Shown: positions 52,775 to 62,200 of the stretch, piece after piece
How the letters are laid out: each line of letters opens with the position of its first letter
Position numbering within the stretch: position 1 is the first letter of the stretch
Made by a program: the position numbers and the translations under genes
Notes under the pieces: model-generated
What the model was told of the DNA's origin: nothing
Seen by the model: only the letters and a program-made list of their open reading frames with translations
The model's database searches: none
Assembly (NCBI RefSeq): GCF_032397745.1
Contig: NZ_CP135921.1
Coordinates: 1,116,001 to 1,180,000, forward strand
DNA length: 64,000 bases
Reading direction: 5' to 3'
From: Bradyrhizobium prioriisuperbiae
Lineage (GTDB): Bacteria; Pseudomonadota; Alphaproteobacteria; Rhizobiales; Xanthobacteraceae

Positions 52775-53971
52775 ATGACGAAGTCGTTCCGAACCCTCGA
52801 TGATGTCGACGTGAAGGGAAAGCGCGTGCTGGTGCGCGTCGACCTCAACGTGCCGATGGACAACGGCAAGGTGACGGACCTGACGCGGCTGGAGCGCATT
52901 GCGCCCACCCTCACCGAAATCTCCGGCAATGGCGGCAAGGTCATCCTGCTGGCGCATTTCGGCCGGCCCAAGGGCCGCGATCCCAAGGACTCGCTGAAGC
53001 CGGTGGCGGCCGTGCTCGCAGACCTGCTCAAAAAGCCTGTCGCGTTCGCTGACGACTGCATCGGCGACGCTGCGGAAAAAGCCGTCGCCGCCATGACAGA
53101 CGGCGACATCCTCTGCCTGGAAAACACCCGCTTCCACAAGGAAGAGGAAAAGAACGATCCGGCGTTCGTTGCCGCATTGGCCAAGCTCGGCGACATCTGG
53201 GTCAATGATGCCTTCTCGGCCGCGCATCGCGCCCACGCCTCCACCGAAGGCCTCGGCCACACCCTGCCCGCCTATGCCGGCCGCACCATGCAGGCCGAAC
53301 TCGATGCACTGTCGGCGGCGCTGGAGAAGCCGACCAAGCCGGTGATCGCAATCGTCGGTGGCGCCAAGGTCTCGACCAAGCTCGATCTGCTGGAAAACCT
53401 GGTGGCCAAGGTCGATGCGCTGGTGATCGGCGGCGGCATGGCCAACACCTTCCTGCATGCGCAGGGCGTCAACATCGGCAAATCGCTGGCGGAAAAGGAT
53501 CTGGCGCCGACGGCACTGCGCATCCTCGCCAAGGCTGAGACCGCGAACTGCGCCATCATCCTGCCGGTGGACGCGGTGGTCGCCTATCATTTCGCGGCCA
53601 ATACACCGTCCCATGCCTACGGCCTCGACGCCATTCCCAACGACGGCATGATCCTCGACGTCGGCCCGCTCTCGATCGGCCGCGTCAATGCCGCGATCGA
53701 CGACGCCGCGACACTGGTCTGGAACGGCCCGCTCGGCGCCTTCGAGCTGAACCCCTTCGACAAGGGCACGGTGGCCGCCGCCAGGCACGCCGCCGAGCGC
53801 ACCAAGGCCAAGAAGCTGGTGTCGGTGGCCGGCGGCGGCGATACCGTCGCCGCGCTGAACCAGGCCGGGGTTGCTGAGACCTTTACCTACGTGTCCACCG
53901 CCGGCGGCGCTTTCCTGGAATGGATGGAAGGCAAGCCGTTGCCGGGCGTGGACGTGCTGAGGACAAAATGA
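52775..53971 (+). CDS. pgk: Phosphoglycerate kinase
   Basis: 398 residues. [27 protein letters not shown] and the C-terminal [13 protein letters not shown] are diagnostic; [10 protein letters not shown] is the nucleotide-site segment. It interconverts 1,3-bisphosphoglycerate and 3-phosphoglycerate with ADP/ATP. ATG at 52775 is preferred; in-frame GTGs at 52766 and 52769 are alternatives close to the AGGG element. Confidence 0.97.
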   Translation: MTKSFRTLDDVDVKGKRVLVRVDLNVPMDNGKVTDLTRLERIAPTLTEISGNGGKVILLAHFGRPKGRDPKDSLKPVAAVLADLLKKPVAFADDCIGDAAEKAVAAMTDGDILCLENTRFHKEEEKNDPAFVAALAKLGDIWVNDAFSAAHRAHASTEGLGHTLPAYAGRTMQAELDALSAALEKPTKPVIAIVGGAKVSTKLDLLENLVAKVDALVIGGGMANTFLHAQGVNIGKSLAEKDLAPTALRILAKAETANCAIILPVDAVVAYHFAANTPSHAYGLDAIPNDGMILDVGPLSIGRVNAAIDDAATLVWNGPLGAFELNPFDKGTVAAARHAAERTKAKKLVSVAGGGDTVAALNQAGVAETFTYVSTAGGAFLEWMEGKPLPGVDVLRTK

Positions 53972-54095
53972 CGCGGCGTTTCCGATCGGGACGACACGCG
54001 CTATAAATCCTCGGCAACGGACGTCTGCCGCCCCGGAATCAACTACTTTCGCAGTCATCAACGCACGCATCGTTTCGACAAATCAGGAGACCCCG

Positions 54096-55124
54096 ATGAA
54101 TCTCGCCGACCTCAACAAGGTAGCCCGAGCCATGGTTGCACCAGGCAAAGGCATTCTTGCAGCCGACGAATCCTCGGGAACGATCAAGAAACGCTTCGAT
54201 GTCATCGGCGTGGAATCCACCGAAGACAGCCGCCGCGATTATCGCGAGATGATGTTCCGCGCCAAGGACGCGATGACCAACTACATCTCGGGCGTGATTC
54301 TTTATGACGAAACCATCTGGCAGAAGGCCAAGGACGGCACGCCGCTGGTCAAGGTGATCGAACAGGCCGGCGCGATCCCCGGCATCAAGGTCGACGAAGG
54401 CACGCAGGCGCTGCCGGGCTGCCCGGGTGAACTGATCACCGTCGGCCTCGACAAGCTCGCCGAGCGACTGAAGAAATATTACGAGCAGGGCGCGCGGTTC
54501 GCGAAATGGCGCGCGGTGATCGATGTCGGCAACGGCATTCCGAGTGCAACTGCCATCCATACCAATGCGCACGCGCTGGCGCGTTATGCCGCACTGTGCC
54601 AGGCCGCGCAGATCGTGCCGATCGTCGAGCCGGAAGTGCTGATGGACGGCGATCATGACATCGACCGCTGCTACGAAGTGACCGAACACGTGCTCCGGAA
54701 AACCTTCCAGGAGCTGTACGAGCAGCGCGTGGCGCTTGAAGGCATGGTGCTGAAGCCGAACATGGCGATCGCCGGCAAAAAGAGCCCGAAGCAGGCGTCG
54801 GTCGCGGAAGTCGCCGAGAAGACCATCAAGCTTTTGAAGTCGTGGGTGCCGAGCGCGGTGCCCGGTATCGCTTTCCTGTCGGGCGGCCAGTCCGACGAGG
54901 ACGCCACCGCCCATCTCGATGCGATGCACCGGATCGGCGGGTTGCCGTGGGGTCTCACCTTCTCCTATGGCCGCGCGCTGCAGGCCGCGCCGCAGAAGGC
55001 GTGGTCCGGCAAGGCCGAGAACGTGGCCGCGGGCCAGCAGGCCTTCACCCACCGTGCGCAGATGAACAGCCTCGCCAGCAAGGGCGAGTGGAAAGCCGAC
55101 CTGGAAAAGAAGAAGGCGGCGTGA
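54096..55124 (+). CDS. fba: Class I fructose-bisphosphate aldolase
   Basis: 342 residues, the metal-independent, Schiff-base type: ILAADESSGTIKKRF near the N-terminus, ALEGMVLKPNMAI with the Schiff-base Lys at ~223, and FLSGGQSDEDATAHL. It cleaves fructose-1,6-bisphosphate. Class I aldolase of this eukaryote-like type next to gap/pgk is usual for Bradyrhizobium relatives. The stop overlaps the GTG start of the ThiE-like gene by 4 nt. Confidence 0.97.
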   Translation: MNLADLNKVARAMVAPGKGILAADESSGTIKKRFDVIGVESTEDSRRDYREMMFRAKDAMTNYISGVILYDETIWQKAKDGTPLVKVIEQAGAIPGIKVDEGTQALPGCPGELITVGLDKLAERLKKYYEQGARFAKWRAVIDVGNGIPSATAIHTNAHALARYAALCQAAQIVPIVEPEVLMDGDHDIDRCYEVTEHVLRKTFQELYEQRVALEGMVLKPNMAIAGKKSPKQASVAEVAEKTIKLLKSWVPSAVPGIAFLSGGQSDEDATAHLDAMHRIGGLPWGLTFSYGRALQAAPQKAWSGKAENVAAGQQAFTHRAQMNSLASKGEWKADLEKKKAA

Positions 55125-55825
55125 GCACGAAGCCGAAATCGGCCCCGCCACGACCGGCGCCGCGACTCTATCTCGCGACACCGGTGGTGGAGGATCCCTC
55201 GGCCCTCGTGACCGTGCTTGCCGATCTGCTGGACGGCAGCGATGTCGCTGCCGTGCTGGTGCGGCTGGCGCGGACCGACGAGCGCACCATGACGGAACGC
55301 GCCAAACGCCTGGTGTCGCCGATCCAGCGCGCCGACGTGGCCTGCCTGCTCGACGGCCAATTCCTGCTTGATGGCAATGTCGCCATCGTTGCCCGCGCGG
55401 GCGCCGACGGGGCGCACCTGACCGGCATCGAGGCCCTGCAGGAGGCGCTGCCGACCTTGAAGCCCGAACGCATCGCCGGTGTCGGCGGACTGATCACACG
55501 TCACGATGCCATGCTGGCGGGCGAATCCGGCATCGACTACGTGCTGTTTGGCGAGGTCGATGCCGACGGCAAACGGCCGTCGATCGAGGCGATCGCCGAG
55601 CGGCTGCAATGGTGGGCTGAACTGTTCGAGCCGCCCTGCGTGGGATTTGCCGCAACGCTGGACGAAGCCGGCGTCTTCGCCGCCGCCGGCGCCGACTTCG
55701 TGCTGGTCGGCGATCTCGTCTGGAGCGACCCGCGCGGCCCGCGCGCTGCCTTGATGGACGCGCGGCAGGCGATCGGGCAGAATCCGGATGGCACGTTCGG
55801 CAGGGCTCTGGCGCAAAACGTGTAA
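55121..55825 (+). CDS. Thiamine-phosphate-synthase-like (ThiE-fold) protein
   Basis: 234 residues from the GTG at 55121, which overlaps the fba stop (GTGA). TIM-barrel pattern: LYLATPVVEDP, FLLDGNVAIVARAGADGAHLTG, RIAGVGGLITRHDAMLAGESGIDYVLFGEVD. The fold is that of thiamine phosphate synthase. However, the diphosphate-binding residues of real ThiE (such as the HxGQ and the TG(I/V)xxS-type loops) are not all recognisable. A different role is possible. Linkage to fba is notable. Confidence 0.65.
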   Translation: MSTKPKSAPPRPAPRLYLATPVVEDPSALVTVLADLLDGSDVAAVLVRLARTDERTMTERAKRLVSPIQRADVACLLDGQFLLDGNVAIVARAGADGAHLTGIEALQEALPTLKPERIAGVGGLITRHDAMLAGESGIDYVLFGEVDADGKRPSIEAIAERLQWWAELFEPPCVGFAATLDEAGVFAAAGADFVLVGDLVWSDPRGPRAALMDARQAIGQNPDGTFGRALAQNV

Positions 55826-55869
55826 CCGCGCCCAATATTTGCCATGAGAATGAGGGGAAGACGTCCGGG

Positions 55870-56988
55870 ATGACAATCCTGCGTGCTGGGCTGCTTGCAT
55901 CGTGTTGCGCCGTGCTGACGCTTGCGCAGGCCGATGGCGCGCGTGCGCAGATTTCGCTGACTCCGCCCGGCGTGCAACAACAGCCCGCGCCCAAAGCGGC
56001 ACCCAAGGCTGTCGCACCCAAGGCTGCCCCGAAGGCTGCCCCCCAGGCCGCAGCGACGGCCAAACAAGCCGCCCCGGCGAAGAAGGCCGCACCGCCTCCC
56101 GCAGCCAAAGCCCCGGCGCAGCCGGCCGCAACCGCGCCGGCGCCGGACGATCCCAATGTCGATCTTGCCTATGGCGCCTATCAGCGCGGCAAATATGGCG
56201 AGGCGCTTCGGATCGCGACCGCGCGCGCCAACGACAAGGGCGACGTCAGGGCCATGACGCTGCTCGGCGAACTCTATGCCAACGGCTTCGGCACCAACCG
56301 CGACGATGCCAAGGCCGCGCTCTGGTACAAGGCGGCCGCCGACCGCGGCGACCGCGAAGCGATGTTCGCGCTGGCCATGTTCCGTATCGCCGGACGCGGC
56401 GGCCCCCCCGACCGCGGCGAAGGGGCGAAACTGCTGGCCTCCTCCGCCAAGCTCGGCAAGGCAGCCGCCGCCTACAATCTCGGCCTGCTCTATCTGGAGG
56501 GACAGACCTTTCCGCAGGATCTCAAGCGCGCCGCCGAACTGTTCCGGCAGGCGGCCGATGCGGGCAGCCCGGAAGCGCAATACGCGCTGGCGACCTTCTA
56601 CAAGGAAGGCCGCGGGGTGGAGAAAAATCCCGTCGAGACCGCCAAATTGCTCAAAGCCGCCGCCACCGCCGACTATCTCGACGCCGAGGTTGAGTACGCC
56701 ATCGCCCTGTTCAACGGCACCGGGACGCAGAAGGACGAAGCCGCCGCCGTTCAGTTGCTGTGGCGCGCCTCCCGCCAGGGCAGCCCGATCGCCCAGAACC
56801 GCCTGGCGCGGGTGCTGGTGGTCGGCATCGGTGCTCCCATCGACAAGATCGAAGGCCTGAAATGGCACCTGATCGCCAAGTCCAAGGGCAATGGCGACCT
56901 GATGCTGGACGCGGAACTGGACAAGCTGTCACCCGAAGACCGCGCCAAGGCCGAGGCCGGCGCGCGCCGCTGGCTCGGCCGCAAATAA
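55870..56988 (+). CDS. Secreted Sel1-repeat (SLR) protein
   Basis: 372 residues: signal peptide (1-27, ending ARA), an Ala/Pro/Lys-rich linker (~35-95) of the cell-envelope type, then about six Sel1-like repeats (~120-350, e.g. AQYALATFYKEGRGVEKNP). SLR proteins are scaffolds for periplasmic complexes or bind peptidoglycan enzymes. The partner is unknown. Same strand as the inositol-monophosphatase-family gene. Confidence 0.88.
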   Translation: MTILRAGLLASCCAVLTLAQADGARAQISLTPPGVQQQPAPKAAPKAVAPKAAPKAAPQAAATAKQAAPAKKAAPPPAAKAPAQPAATAPAPDDPNVDLAYGAYQRGKYGEALRIATARANDKGDVRAMTLLGELYANGFGTNRDDAKAALWYKAAADRGDREAMFALAMFRIAGRGGPPDRGEGAKLLASSAKLGKAAAAYNLGLLYLEGQTFPQDLKRAAELFRQAADAGSPEAQYALATFYKEGRGVEKNPVETAKLLKAAATADYLDAEVEYAIALFNGTGTQKDEAAAVQLLWRASRQGSPIAQNRLARVLVVGIGAPIDKIEGLKWHLIAKSKGNGDLMLDAELDKLSPEDRAKAEAGARRWLGRK

Positions 56989-57076
56989 CGCCCGAAATAA
57001 CGCACTTGACGCCATCGCCTGCACAGGGCACCCACAACCTCCGCCCCAGCCCCCTTTTATTGCGACGAAACGAGCC

Positions 57077-57868
57077 ATGATCCCTTCAGCCCTCATCAAT
57101 GTCATGGTGAAAGCCGCCCGCCGCGCCGGCCGCAGCCTCAAGCGCGACCTCGGCGAGATCGAGAACCTGCAGGTGTCGCTGAAGGGCCCGGCCAACTACG
57201 TCAGCAATGCCGACAAGCGCGCGGAAGAAATGCTGTACACCGATCTCGCGAAAGCGCGGCCGGGCTACGGCTTCCTTGGCGAGGAAGGCGGTGTGCGCGA
57301 GGGCACCGACAAGAGCCACACCTGGATCGTCGATCCGCTCGACGGCACCACCAATTTCCTGCACGGCATTCCGCAGTTCGCGATCTCGATCGGACTGCAG
57401 CGCGATGACGTGCTGATCGCCGGCGTGATCTACAATCCGGCCAATGACGAGCTCTACATTTCCGAACGCGGCAAGGGCGCGTTCCTGAACGACCAGCGGC
57501 TGCGCGTCGCCGGCCGCAAGCAACTGCATGACTGCGTGATCGCCTGCGGACTGCCGCATATCGGACGCGGCGACCTGCAGCACGGCCTCAAGGAACTCGC
57601 GACCATGATGCCGAAGGTGGCGGGCCTGCGCCGCTTCGGCGCCGCCTCGCTCGATCTCGCCGCCGTCGCCGCCGGCCGGCTCGACGGTTACTGGGAGCGC
57701 GACCTGCAGCCATGGGATCTGGCAGCCGGTATGCTGATGATCCGCGAAGCCGGCGGCACCGTGTCCGGCATGCTGGGCAATGACGACCCGCTGAAGACCG
57801 GCCATGTGATCTGCGGCAATGAAAACATTCACCGTGAACTGGTGAAGGTGCTGAAGGCCGTTGGCTAA
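57077..57868 (+). CDS. suhB: Inositol monophosphatase family protein (SuhB-like)
   Basis: 263 residues. The Mg2+-dependent phosphatase motifs are complete: GEEGG (~70), DPLDGTTNFLHGIP (~89-102) and WERDLQPWDLAAGMLMIREAGG (~205-226). It dephosphorylates inositol-1-phosphate or related sugar phosphates, and SuhB members also act in rRNA transcription antitermination; which applies is open. Confidence 0.9.
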   Translation: MIPSALINVMVKAARRAGRSLKRDLGEIENLQVSLKGPANYVSNADKRAEEMLYTDLAKARPGYGFLGEEGGVREGTDKSHTWIVDPLDGTTNFLHGIPQFAISIGLQRDDVLIAGVIYNPANDELYISERGKGAFLNDQRLRVAGRKQLHDCVIACGLPHIGRGDLQHGLKELATMMPKVAGLRRFGAASLDLAAVAAGRLDGYWERDLQPWDLAAGMLMIREAGGTVSGMLGNDDPLKTGHVICGNENIHRELVKVLKAVG

Positions 57869-58013
57869 AGCTTTCTGATAGGCCCCCTGAATACCGCTCC
57901 GCCTATCCGGAACCACAGACGACCCCATTGACCTGTTCCAGCGTCAGGGCACCCCCGCGTCAGCGATCCGTTGATCGGCGAAGTTTCACAGCATAAACTG
58001 AAGCCGGATTCGA

Positions 58014-58050
58014 CGGGCTTGAATTAGCGGGCTTGAATTAGACGGGCTTG
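58014..58050. repeat. 14-nt tandem repeat
   Basis: CGGGCTTGAATTAG is present twice without a gap (58014-58041), followed by a partial third copy (58043-58050). It sits just upstream of the small membrane protein's start. Confidence 0.8.
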
Positions 58051-58065
58051 GACCAGGCTTGGACA

Positions 58066-58581
58066 ATGCAGCCAGACATTGCGAAAACGCCATTGAATCG
58101 GTGGATCGTGAACGCCGGACTTGTTGCCGGCCCATCCATCGTCCTGATCGTGGGCCTGCTGGCATGGCAAGCCCGTGATCCGCTCGACCGCTTCAAGGTG
58201 GTTGCCGTCGTTCACGATTCGACGAAGCCGCGGTACGCCGCGATCTACCATTATGACCATGCCAACGGTTCGTCTTCGGTGACGGCGGCGTGGATTTCGT
58301 CCGGCAAGCCTCCCGTCGTGGGCTCGACAAGCCGCCCGCGTGGCGGTCCGGCGCTGGTCTGGCCGGGGCAGCGCGATCAATTGCAGATGCGGTGGGAGAA
58401 GGACAATCCCCGCCTGGTCGCGGAGATCGATGGTCCGGCCGATGTGCGCAGCGGTGAGCAGTTCGCCAATTGCTACTACGATGACGGAGAAACGCCGTCG
58501 CTGATCTGCGTCGATGCGAAACAGATCGAGGTGCGTCCCATCAAGACGGAGCTCACGCGGCCTTCAGCGAATAGTGGCTGA
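58066..58581 (+). CDS. Small single-pass membrane protein of unknown function
   Basis: 171 residues. One N-terminal membrane helix (~13-32, IVNAGLVAGPSIVLIVGLLAWQA) then a periplasmic domain with DRFKVVAVVHD, RYAAIYHYDHANGSSS and a pair of Cys near the end (NCYYDDG, LICVDAK). I do not recognise the family. ATG at 58066 lies 15 nt after the tandem repeat. Its 3' end overlaps the convergent cyclopropane-fatty-acid synthase gene by 29 nt. Confidence 0.7.
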   Translation: MQPDIAKTPLNRWIVNAGLVAGPSIVLIVGLLAWQARDPLDRFKVVAVVHDSTKPRYAAIYHYDHANGSSSVTAAWISSGKPPVVGSTSRPRGGPALVWPGQRDQLQMRWEKDNPRLVAEIDGPADVRSGEQFANCYYDDGETPSLICVDAKQIEVRPIKTELTRPSANSG

Positions 58582-59578
58582 CGCCCCATTCCTCTCCACC
58601 CGCATGGCCGAACAGGCCCGCGGTAGCGAGGAAGAACCAGCGCCAGCGCCGCATCCATAACCGCGTATCCTCGCCATAGACCGGCCGCAGGATGGCTTCG
58701 ATCTCGGTGCGATGCGCGTCGAAATTCGCCAGCCAGTCGCGGGCCGTGCGCTGGTAGTGCGCCCCGCTCCAGCGCCATTCCTGCTCGACTTGGAACAGAT
58801 CGGCATATTGCCGGATCAGCCGATGGCTCGGCATCACCCCGCCGGTGAAGAAGTGCTGCGCGATCCAATCCTGCTTGTCGGCGCGATCGAACAGATAGGC
58901 GCCGGCGCGATGGGTGAAGATGTGCATGAAGAATCGGCCCTGCGGCTCAAGCCAGCCGCGCAGGCGCGTCAGCAGTTCGCGCCAGTTCATCATGTGCTCG
59001 AACATCTCGACCGAAACGATGCGTGTGAATTTTTGCGCTGGCTCGAACACGTTCATGTCGGCGGTGACGACCTCCAGGTTGCGCAGCCCGCGCGACGCCG
59101 CCTGGATTTCGATATGCACTCGCTGCGACTGCGAATTGGACACCGCAACGATCCGCGCCCGCGGAAATTGCCGCGCCATCCACAGCGACAGCGAGCCCCA
59201 GCCGCAGCCGAGTTCAAGGATACTCTGCCCGTCGGCGAGCCCGGCTCGGCGCACCGTCTGCCGCAGCGCCTCTTCCTCCGCCTCCTGCAAACTGGTGCCC
59301 GCATCCGCATAGAAACACGAGGAATATTTGCGGTTGGGCCCGAGCACCTTGGCGAAGAACGCGGCGGGGACTTCGTAATGCTGCGCATTGGCGTCACCGG
59401 TGTGTTCGGCGATGGCGCACGCCGTCATCTGGCGGGCAAATGCCGCATCGGTTTCGAGATTGCCGCCGGCCAGCTTTTGCGCCGTTCGCGCGCACATCGC
59501 CTGGATGCCAGCGCGGATGACGACATCAGGCAGCGGGGTCCGCTCCGCGGTGTCGATGATTTTCGCGATCATGCTCAT
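58553..59578 (-). CDS. cfa: Cyclopropane-fatty-acyl-phospholipid synthase family methyltransferase
   Basis: 341 residues. SAM site ILELGCGWGSLSLWMA (~120-135), then IVSVEMFEHM and a C-terminal part with RRWRWFFLATAGLF. It would add a methylene bridge to unsaturated acyl chains of membrane lipids. It is preceded by a DUF1295 gene (40 nt), a pairing recurrent in proteobacteria, though in E. coli cfa stands alone. A non-CFA lipid methyltransferase is possible. Confidence 0.85.
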   Translation of the reverse strand: MSMIAKIIDTAERTPLPDVVIRAGIQAMCARTAQKLAGGNLETDAAFARQMTACAIAEHTGDANAQHYEVPAAFFAKVLGPNRKYSSCFYADAGTSLQEAEEEALRQTVRRAGLADGQSILELGCGWGSLSLWMARQFPRARIVAVSNSQSQRVHIEIQAASRGLRNLEVVTADMNVFEPAQKFTRIVSVEMFEHMMNWRELLTRLRGWLEPQGRFFMHIFTHRAGAYLFDRADKQDWIAQHFFTGGVMPSHRLIRQYADLFQVEQEWRWSGAHYQRTARDWLANFDAHRTEIEAILRPVYGEDTRLWMRRWRWFFLATAGLFGHAGGEEWGVSHYSLKAA

Positions 59579-59618
59579 GAATAACTCTTGGGTGGCTCTT
59601 GTGACGGATGATGAGGAT

Positions 59619-60419
59619 TCAGGCGCGGGGCGGCAGCGGAAAGAACTTGCTGGTGCGGGCCTGGTAGGCGCGATAGGCGTCGCCGCGGGAATGACGCATC
59701 TGCTCTTCCAGCGGCGGAATGCCGGTGACGTGAACCAGGATCCAGTACATGACGAACGGCGCCGGCACAGCCGCCAATCCCCAGGGGTAGTCGGGAGACA
59801 GCGCAATCACCGGATAAGCGAGCCAGCCGAACCATTGGAAAAAATAGTTCGGATGCCGCGACAGCTGCCACAGCCCGATGTCACAGACGCGGCCTTTGTT
59901 GGCGGGATCTCCGCGGAATTGTTTCAACTGTGAATCGGCCACCGCCTCCCCGGCGATGCCGGTCAGCAGCACCAGGGCGCCGACATAGTCCTGCACCCCA
60001 AGCACCTCGCCCGGCAGATGTGCGGCCACGAAAATGGCTGATACCAGCGGCAGAGAACCGAGCGCCTGGTTCTGCAGGAAGATGAACATTTTCCGCCGCG
60101 CATCCGCGCCCCACTCCCGCGCGAACCGGGCATAACGCGGATCATCAGTGATGGCGGACGAACGGCGCGCGATATGACTTCCGAGCCGCAGCGACCACAG
60201 CGCCACCAGCAGCGCGACAAGCCATTGCCGTTCGTTCGGCACTCCCCCGCCCAGCGGCCACAACGCACCGCCCGCGCCGATCAGGCCCAGCGAAAAGGTC
60301 CAGATGGTATCGACCCAGCCGGAATTGCCGGTGCGCTGCTGCACCAGCCAGGCCAGCGCCATAAGCACGGCGAACACCGTCGCCATGACCAGCAGCGCGA
60401 CCAGATAGGACATCAGCAT
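59619..60419 (-). CDS. DUF1295 / steroid 5-alpha-reductase-fold membrane protein
   Basis: 266 residues with about seven membrane helices. The C-terminal SRHPNYFFQWFGWLAYPVIAL is the isoprenylcysteine methyltransferase/steroid-reductase-like signature. It probably modifies lipid substrates with NADPH or SAM; paired with cfa it may act on unsaturated or cyclopropane lipids. ATG at 60419 has GAGG 8 nt upstream. Confidence 0.85.
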   Translation of the reverse strand: MLMSYLVALLVMATVFAVLMALAWLVQQRTGNSGWVDTIWTFSLGLIGAGGALWPLGGGVPNERQWLVALLVALWSLRLGSHIARRSSAITDDPRYARFAREWGADARRKMFIFLQNQALGSLPLVSAIFVAAHLPGEVLGVQDYVGALVLLTGIAGEAVADSQLKQFRGDPANKGRVCDIGLWQLSRHPNYFFQWFGWLAYPVIALSPDYPWGLAAVPAPFVMYWILVHVTGIPPLEEQMRHSRGDAYRAYQARTSKFFPLPPRA

Positions 60420-60506
60420 TTTTGGACCTCGCCGGCAGACCACCGTATCTCGGTTGAGATACGCGGACGCCGGATGGTCGGTTTCACACCGATGATCGCG
60501 CCGAGG

Positions 60507-61238
60507 CTACGGCGCAAACCTGGCGAAGGCGCCCGTATAGGTCTTCTTCAGCGGTGCGGCATAACCGCCGAGCTTGGATGTCTGCGCACCCAGGCGCGCC
60601 AGGGCTTCGACCAAGGCCACCGCGCTGGCCACCCCGTCAACGACGGGCAGCCCGTGCGTTCGGGACAGCTCAGCCGCCAGATCAGCCATGCCGGCACATC
60701 CCAGCACAATCGCCTCGGCCCGGTCCTCACGCTTGGCGGCTTCGATCTGGTCCGAGATTTTGGCGCGGGCACCGGAGGCCGGATCTTCCAACGCGAGAAC
60801 CTCGACATCCGCCGCCCGGACACGACCGCAACGCGCGGCCAGCCCATAACGATGCAGGTTGTGCTCCAGCACCGGGATCGAGCGGGCGAGCGTGGTGACC
60901 ACGGAAAACCGGCCCGCGATCAGGCTCGCCACGTGATAACCAGCCTCGCCGATGCCGATCACCGGCGTGGTGCAGATGGAACGGGCTGCATCGAGGCCGG
61001 TGTCGTCAAAACACGCGATCACATGGCCGGCGACACCATCGGCCTCCGCCGCCCGGATGCGAGCCAGCATGCCGGGAATCGCGAAGGCCTCGTCGTAATA
61101 GCCCTCGATCGACACGGGGCCCATCTCGGGCTGGTCGGCGACGATCTCTACACCCGGCCCCGCCACCGCGCGCGCCGCGGCGGCGATCTTTTGCGTCATC
61201 GAGGTGGTGGTGTTGGGATTGACGATGTGAATCTTCAT
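60507..61238 (-). CDS. Asp/Glu/hydantoin racemase family protein
   Basis: 243 residues. MKIHIVNPNTTTSMTQ at the start; two catalytic Cys in HVIACFDDTG (~73-82) and VLGCAGM (~180-186). This is the hydantoin-racemase subgroup, which also includes maleate isomerase and allantoin racemase-like enzymes. It lies 76 nt downstream of a Pot-type ABC transporter gene, suggesting the transported compound is its substrate or precursor. Confidence 0.88.
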   Translation of the reverse strand: MKIHIVNPNTTTSMTQKIAAAARAVAGPGVEIVADQPEMGPVSIEGYYDEAFAIPGMLARIRAAEADGVAGHVIACFDDTGLDAARSICTTPVIGIGEAGYHVASLIAGRFSVVTTLARSIPVLEHNLHRYGLAARCGRVRAADVEVLALEDPASGARAKISDQIEAAKREDRAEAIVLGCAGMADLAAELSRTHGLPVVDGVASAVALVEALARLGAQTSKLGGYAAPLKKTYTGAFARFAP

Positions 61239-61314
61239 GACGTTTCCGGATGCGCGGGCTCGCCTTGATATCGGAGAGCTGGGATCGGCGAGCTGAGATC
61301 AGCGAGTCGGGAGA

Positions 61315-62196
61315 CTATAGCATTCCCGAGCCGGCATCCGAGCCGTGGCGGGACTGTCGGCGTTGCAGGAAGCCGATCACGAACAGGGCCAGCCCGATGG
61401 CGAGGAAGGAGACCCCCGTGGTCGCCGTACCCAAAGCGTAGATGTCCGGGTTGGTCACCGTGGTGGTCAATCCCTGCAGGTCAAGCGGCAGGGTGTTGAC
61501 CGGGCCGATCGCCTGGCTGGAGCGGGCGATTTCGTCCCAGGACAGCGTGAAGCCGAACAGGCCGATTCCCACCACCGACGGCAGGATCATCGGCAGCACC
61601 ACATGGCGGAAGGTCTGCCAGGGCGTCGCACCGAGGTCGCGTGCGGCCTCTTCATAACGGGGATCGAAACGATTGAAGATGGCGAACATGATGAGCAGGC
61701 CGAACGGCAGCGTCCAGGTCAGGTGCGCCGCGAGCCCCGAGGTCAAAAGCCCCATCGAGGTCGAGAAATTCTCGTCGATGAAGGTCTTGAATCCGTCATC
61801 GATCAGCCGGAATTCGAGGGCGATGCCGAGCGAGGTGATGATGGACGGCACGATCAGCGACGCGATCGCGACATAAAAGATCACGGCCTGGCCGACGAAT
61901 TTCTTGCGGAAGGCCATGCCGGCCGCGACCGAAATCGCCACCGTCAGGACCGCCACCATCAACCCGAGCTTCGCCGAGCGCACGAAGGCCGCGCCGATAT
62001 CGATGATGCCGTTGCCGCCGGAGAACAGCCGCTCGAACCAGTACAGCGACACCCCGTTCATCGGAAAGGTAAGACCACCATCCGGGCCCTGGAATGACAG
62101 CACGAAAATCGCGATCATCGGTCCATACAGAAACGCCACATAGGCGGCGAAGAGTGCCGCCAGCACATAGAAGCTCCGTGAGCGCCCCTCTCGCAT
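61315..62196 (-). CDS. ABC transporter permease, PotC-like
   Basis: 293 residues with six membrane helices and the BPD_transp_1 EAA loop (EEAARDLGATPWQTFRHVVLPMILPSV, ~190-215). It is the second permease of a spermidine/putrescine-type importer. ATG at 62196 lies 4 nt after the PotB-like stop; a TTG further upstream is less likely. Confidence 0.9.
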   Translation of the reverse strand: MREGRSRSFYVLAALFAAYVAFLYGPMIAIFVLSFQGPDGGLTFPMNGVSLYWFERLFSGGNGIIDIGAAFVRSAKLGLMVAVLTVAISVAAGMAFRKKFVGQAVIFYVAIASLIVPSIITSLGIALEFRLIDDGFKTFIDENFSTSMGLLTSGLAAHLTWTLPFGLLIMFAIFNRFDPRYEEAARDLGATPWQTFRHVVLPMILPSVVGIGLFGFTLSWDEIARSSQAIGPVNTLPLDLQGLTTTVTNPDIYALGTATTGVSFLAIGLALFVIGFLQRRQSRHGSDAGSGML

Positions 62197-62200
62197 CGCC

